A stretch of DNA of 64,000 nucleotides from the NCBI GenBank assembly GCA_947561585.1, contig CANNZV010000867.1, positions 124,001-188,000 on the forward strand, written 5' to 3'. Both the position numbers and the translations under genes were made by a program. The notes under the pieces were generated by a model, which was given only the letters and a program-made list of their open reading frames with translations, did no database searches and had not been told where the DNA came from. Positions 60,450-64,000 of this stretch are shown here, piece by piece (the first letter of the stretch is position 1; every line of letters starts with the position of its first letter). This DNA comes from Caprella mutica (taxonomy: Eukaryota; Arthropoda; Malacostraca; Amphipoda; Caprellidae).

Positions 60450-61600
60450 CCCTCAGAACCCCCGAACATACAGATACTCGATCACTCCATCGCCTCCCGC
60501 TTTCACAATCTCTACTGGTAGTTCTTCTTACCCAGGCGCCTTTCCGTTTTTCATCCTACGAATAGCATTTACAGCTTTTTCTTCCGTAATTGGACAGTTT
60601 TCTTCGATTTCATTTTCACCTTCATCATTCTTCTCCCCATGAATGTTTTGTTCCTCTTCTCCACCCTCCCCCACATTCAGAAGTTCGCTGAAGTACTCCT
60701 TCCATCTGTCAGCGATTTCATCCTCTTTTCATTATTGGTTATTGTTTTATCCTTAATAGAATAAGATCCTTCATTTCTCTTCCCTCTGTATTCCTTAGCC
60801 AAGCTGTAAACTAATTTCTCTGTGCCTTGAAAGTCGGCCTCCTGGTCTTTCCCAATCTCTCTCCAGCTGTCCTCCTTTGCTCTACTCTTCACTCTCTCCG
60901 CCTCATTTCTTGCACAATCATAGTCACGTCTATCTTCTTGTCTTCGTGATTTAATCCACTTTCTAAATTTCTTCATCTTAGTTTAAACTGCCTCTCGCAC
61001 TTTGTCACTCCACCACGGTGTCATCTTTTCTTACCACAATAGGCAACCTTCTCCCCAGAACTTCATCCGCAGCCCCCACCAACTCCTCTCTAAATTGGCT
61101 CCACATGCTTTCCACACCTCCTTCTGCTCTACTCTTCTGCTGCAGTTTTGTGTTTATTACGTTCTTCAGTCTCAAGGCAGTTTGCTAACAGTTCAATTTT
61201 CTGAGTTTGTATTTCTTTGTTGGTTTACCTCTTTTTATCATCGTTTCATTTTAATTTAATTTTGGCTACTACAAGTCTATGGTCAACGTCAAAAGAAACT
61301 GAAGGGATTGCTTTAACGTCGCAAAAGATTGGTTTGTTGATTGCTAGGAAGAGATCTATCATTGACTTTAGGGTATAAATCTGTTGCTGGTGATTGAACC
61401 TGTACCATGTCCACTTCTGACTCTCTCTCTGTTGGTGAAAAGTATTCATTATGTGGAAGTTGTTAATTGGGGTGAAGTCCAGTAGTTTCTGCCCTGCCTC
61501 ATTTCTATTTCCAATACTGTGCAAGCCGAGGTTCAGCTCATAGTTCCTCCTGTCACATTCCACATGACATGATAGCTGTATTATTTGACTACCCAATAAA
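60450..61600 (-). pseudogene. Non-LTR retrotransposon remnant (RTE/CFDP2-like ORF2)
   Basis: The minus strand carries, in order: the C-terminal part of an apurinic endonuclease domain (61596-61246: GNRNEAGQKLLDF, NTFHQQRESQKWTWYR, and VDHRLVVAKIKLK where SDH is usual); a linker with several stops and frame changes (61245-60980); a charged linker (60976-60677: KFRKWIKSRRQEDRRDYDCA, WREIGKDQEADFQGTEKLVY); and the start of the reverse transcriptase region (ITEEKAVNAI, RRMKNGKAPG followed by a stop). It ends before the catalytic fingers and palm motifs. This is the order seen in endonuclease-reverse transcriptases often named craniofacial development protein 2-like. It is truncated at both ends and inactive. 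Confidence 0.85.
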
Positions 61601-62880
61601 ATTGACTAAAGTTCATTTTCTCTATTCATTTAAATGTTTTAATCGAAATGTGATAGTGAAATATTGCGCTCTGTTCTGTCCAACCTTTTTACATTAATTA
61701 TATGTATTTTGAAGTTATTTTTACTTTCCTTCTCTTTTATAACCACATTTACAAGTGTAACCCCTGGGATATACTGACACCTCTAGTGGAAGCTCATCGA
61801 AACAATTGTAATTTTTAATTGAAATTATTCGAAGTGTCAGCACCTAGATCAATAAGAGTTGATTTTTCAAGGATAGTTTTCAAAAATGTGCCTATAGCTA
61901 TGTTCTTATATTTAAAACTGAAATGAGTTAATCGGTGAGGTACTGAAGAAATTGCAGGTAAAGTGGTGTTCAACATTTAAGAACAAGAATAAGGACAACA
62001 GCAATCATCCTTATAAAAGATATAATTAATTTTATCAATCAATATTTTCATTTATCACATTATGGATTAAATCAACTAAGTTTTTGAACATTGACTTCAT
62101 ATTTAATATTAACAGATTCATCTTAAACTTTAGAGGTATCATTTTAATATTTTATGATTAATAGTAACTACAACTAAAATAATAATAATTGTTTTTGTCC
62201 TTTACTCAGAAGAGATAAATTGTTGATTTAAGCTACACATATATAGAGTGATGATATATTTTCAATATCCTCCATACAAGCTGCATTTGGTATATAGATT
62301 TATAATCGGCTATTGATATTTTTAAATAAATTACTTAATCAGATAAGAATTATGATAATCCAAATCATGTTGATCAATACAGTACAGAAACAGTGATTAA
62401 AGTTTCTAACACAACTGTATACTTCTAGTTGTAAAATCTTCTGACCAGTCTGCTATTAAAGTTAATTATTTCATGACTTTGATATGAAACAGTGTCATTG
62501 GATATTTCCCTTCTACTCAAATGTTTGATGTTTAGAGGAAACTAATATATATTGGTTTAAGAAAGTTAGTAAGACTTTCAAACTATAAATGTTACATATA
62601 ATGCATTTGGTGAGGGTATAATTAACCCCCTGCTGTTCTATCTAGCCCGGAGGTTTTCTGTGGTTTACTTTATAGAAATAATGAACAAAGGAGGTATGGA
62701 ATTCACCAAGTTTTCGAATGTTTTAAACTTTTTGGAAGTGATAAATGAAGAGCCTAGGAATCTATCTGAATTGGTATTTATAATTAGTTCATCCTCATTG
62801 GATGAGGGTAAAATTGGAGACAACCTACAGGTGGTTTGAGGGACAATATAAATAAAAGAAATGGAAGCAGAACTCTCTTA
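61601..62880. other. AT-rich DNA, no gene seen
   Basis: No exon, RNA or element terminus was recognised. Confidence 0.4.
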
Positions 62881-63274
62881 AGCCTGGTATACACGATCAG
62901 ATTTATCTTAGGATCTGGTCTTGAGATCTAATCGGAATGATCAGATCTCAATTCTATATGGATATGTATATTCGTCGTACGATGTATCGTATACGACTGA
63001 TCAGTTGATCAGACGTGCTTGGTTGATATTTGGCTCCTCCCACTCGTTCGATTTTGATCTAATCTTTGGTCTTAAAAGTGATCTGGCGATATCTCGGCAG
63101 TTTTGCCCATGGAATAATATGAATTGGACCATGGTATAATAACTCTATAAAGTTTGGTTTACGCGATCATATTTATCTTAAAATCAATCGCAAAAGCTCA
63201 GATCGAAAGAAAACTCCGTGTCAATTAGACGCATCCGATCTATCTCGAGATCTGACAGTTCATGGTATAATAAC
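62881..63274. mobile_element. Two tandem, related miniature elements
   Basis: AGCCTGGTATACACGATCAG at 62881 is echoed by AAGTTTGGTTTACGCGATCA at about 63150, both followed by TTTATCTTA. CATGGTATAATAAC closes each unit at 63130-63143 and 63261-63274. GATC and AGATCT words are dense. This looks like a miniature element present as one longer and one shorter adjacent copy; the superfamily is unknown. Confidence 0.5.
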
Positions 63275-63682
63275 AAAACAAGGTATGCTCGCCCGCAAGA
63301 CCCTAACCCTCACATCCATGTGGGAGTATTTTGTGACGTCACGGGAGCCAGAAAAGGAGTTTTTGCAATGCTATTTTGAGGAAAAGGACCTCTCAAGTTA
63401 TACCTTTGTGATATATATTAATATATGACATGTAAAATATTTTGATCATGGTGTTCTTAATTCCCTGAGATTATTTATTATAGAGAACACTAATTTTGAA
63501 GCAAGAGAAAATAATTCAATCAATTAATGTTTATTCATTAATATTCATGTTTATCAAATCTTATTTACCATTTTCTGATTGTTTAATATTATCTAAATAA
63601 GTAAAAAGAAGCTATGATAAGATACTTTTAACATGAATTTGCAATACGAGTGACAACTAATACACGATACCTTCCTCTATAG
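63275..63682. other. Spacer
   Basis: Contains GTGACGTCAC at about 63333, a CRE-like palindrome, and otherwise nothing recognisable. Confidence 0.35.
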
Positions 63683-64000
63683 CAGCGGTTCCCTATAGCG
63701 TTTTCTTCAGGGACCTCTGCATATAAAACGATTTTAGATGTGGACCCCTGAGATAAAATGATAATTTAGCGCGTGTACTTGGGATATTTTATCAAACTAA
63801 TTATTAATTTAAAATGTTTAAAGGTGGAATTTTAAAACTACAAATGTATTAAAATAAATTAATGTATAACAATAGGTATTAAGTATAATTACTACTAAGA
63901 AATGAAAAATAAAATCTAAAATAAATAAATAGATTAATATTACTCGAAAATTATTAAACTGAATTTGGGAATGTTTTTACTGAATTAAAAATTTTTTTTA
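63683..64000. mobile_element. Probable hAT-like element end, incomplete
   Basis: CAGCGGTTCCC followed by TTCAGGGACCTCTG and TGGACCCCTGAG resembles the common hAT-type terminus CAGCGGTTC with its GGGACC words. The other end is not in the window and no duplication could be tested. Confidence 0.35.

Overview
This looks like a gene-poor stretch of an animal nuclear genome, most probably an insect. The signs are an AT-rich background, short exons bounded by GT/AG splice sites, a Tc1/mariner transposase, a non-LTR retrotransposon remnant of the RTE-like/CFDP2-like type, and many miniature DNA transposons. A hemipteran such as a planthopper would fit, but that is a guess from general TE content. There are no bacterial operons, rRNA genes, confident tRNA genes or CRISPR arrays.

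Layout. 1-809: end of a Tc1/mariner element, cut by the window edge. 1-32 kb: a striking run of about ten minisatellite arrays, each with a different unit (periods 22, 32, 19, 24, 18, 21, 17, 22/21/20, 16 and 25 bp), separated by AT-rich DNA and small foldback elements. Most long open frames in this part are by-products of these arrays, not genes. 32-36 kb: AT-rich DNA with two decayed foldback copies and a CTCF-like motif. 36.37-49.05 kb: two inverted copies of one roughly 3.6 kb element, whose ends are packed with GGAATATTCC-like motifs. The right copy carries two later insertions (a 2,045 bp element with TA duplication and a C-run element of about 460 bp) for which the left copy is the empty site. 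The 3 kb between the copies holds a TTAA-type MITE, with a second copy at 54.2 kb, and a 215 bp TIR element. 49-56 kb: scattered MITEs, a 724 bp hAT-type element and one candidate coding exon on the minus strand.

57.4-59.5 kb holds the only convincing gene: the last three exons of a plus-strand protein I do not recognise. The exons join in frame over at least 470 codons, and the last one carries an internal 90 bp (30-residue) tandem repeat. Downstream are a minus-strand LINE remnant (60.45-61.6 kb), a two-copy terminal-repeat element (62.9-63.3 kb) and the start of another hAT-like end (63.68 kb).

The most interesting themes are: the density and diversity of minisatellites; direct evidence that one array (17 bp) grew inside a foldback transposon whose relative at 44.5 kb still has about two units; one palindromic core shared by miniature elements with different terminal repeats; and the inverted pair, which records the order of nested insertions.
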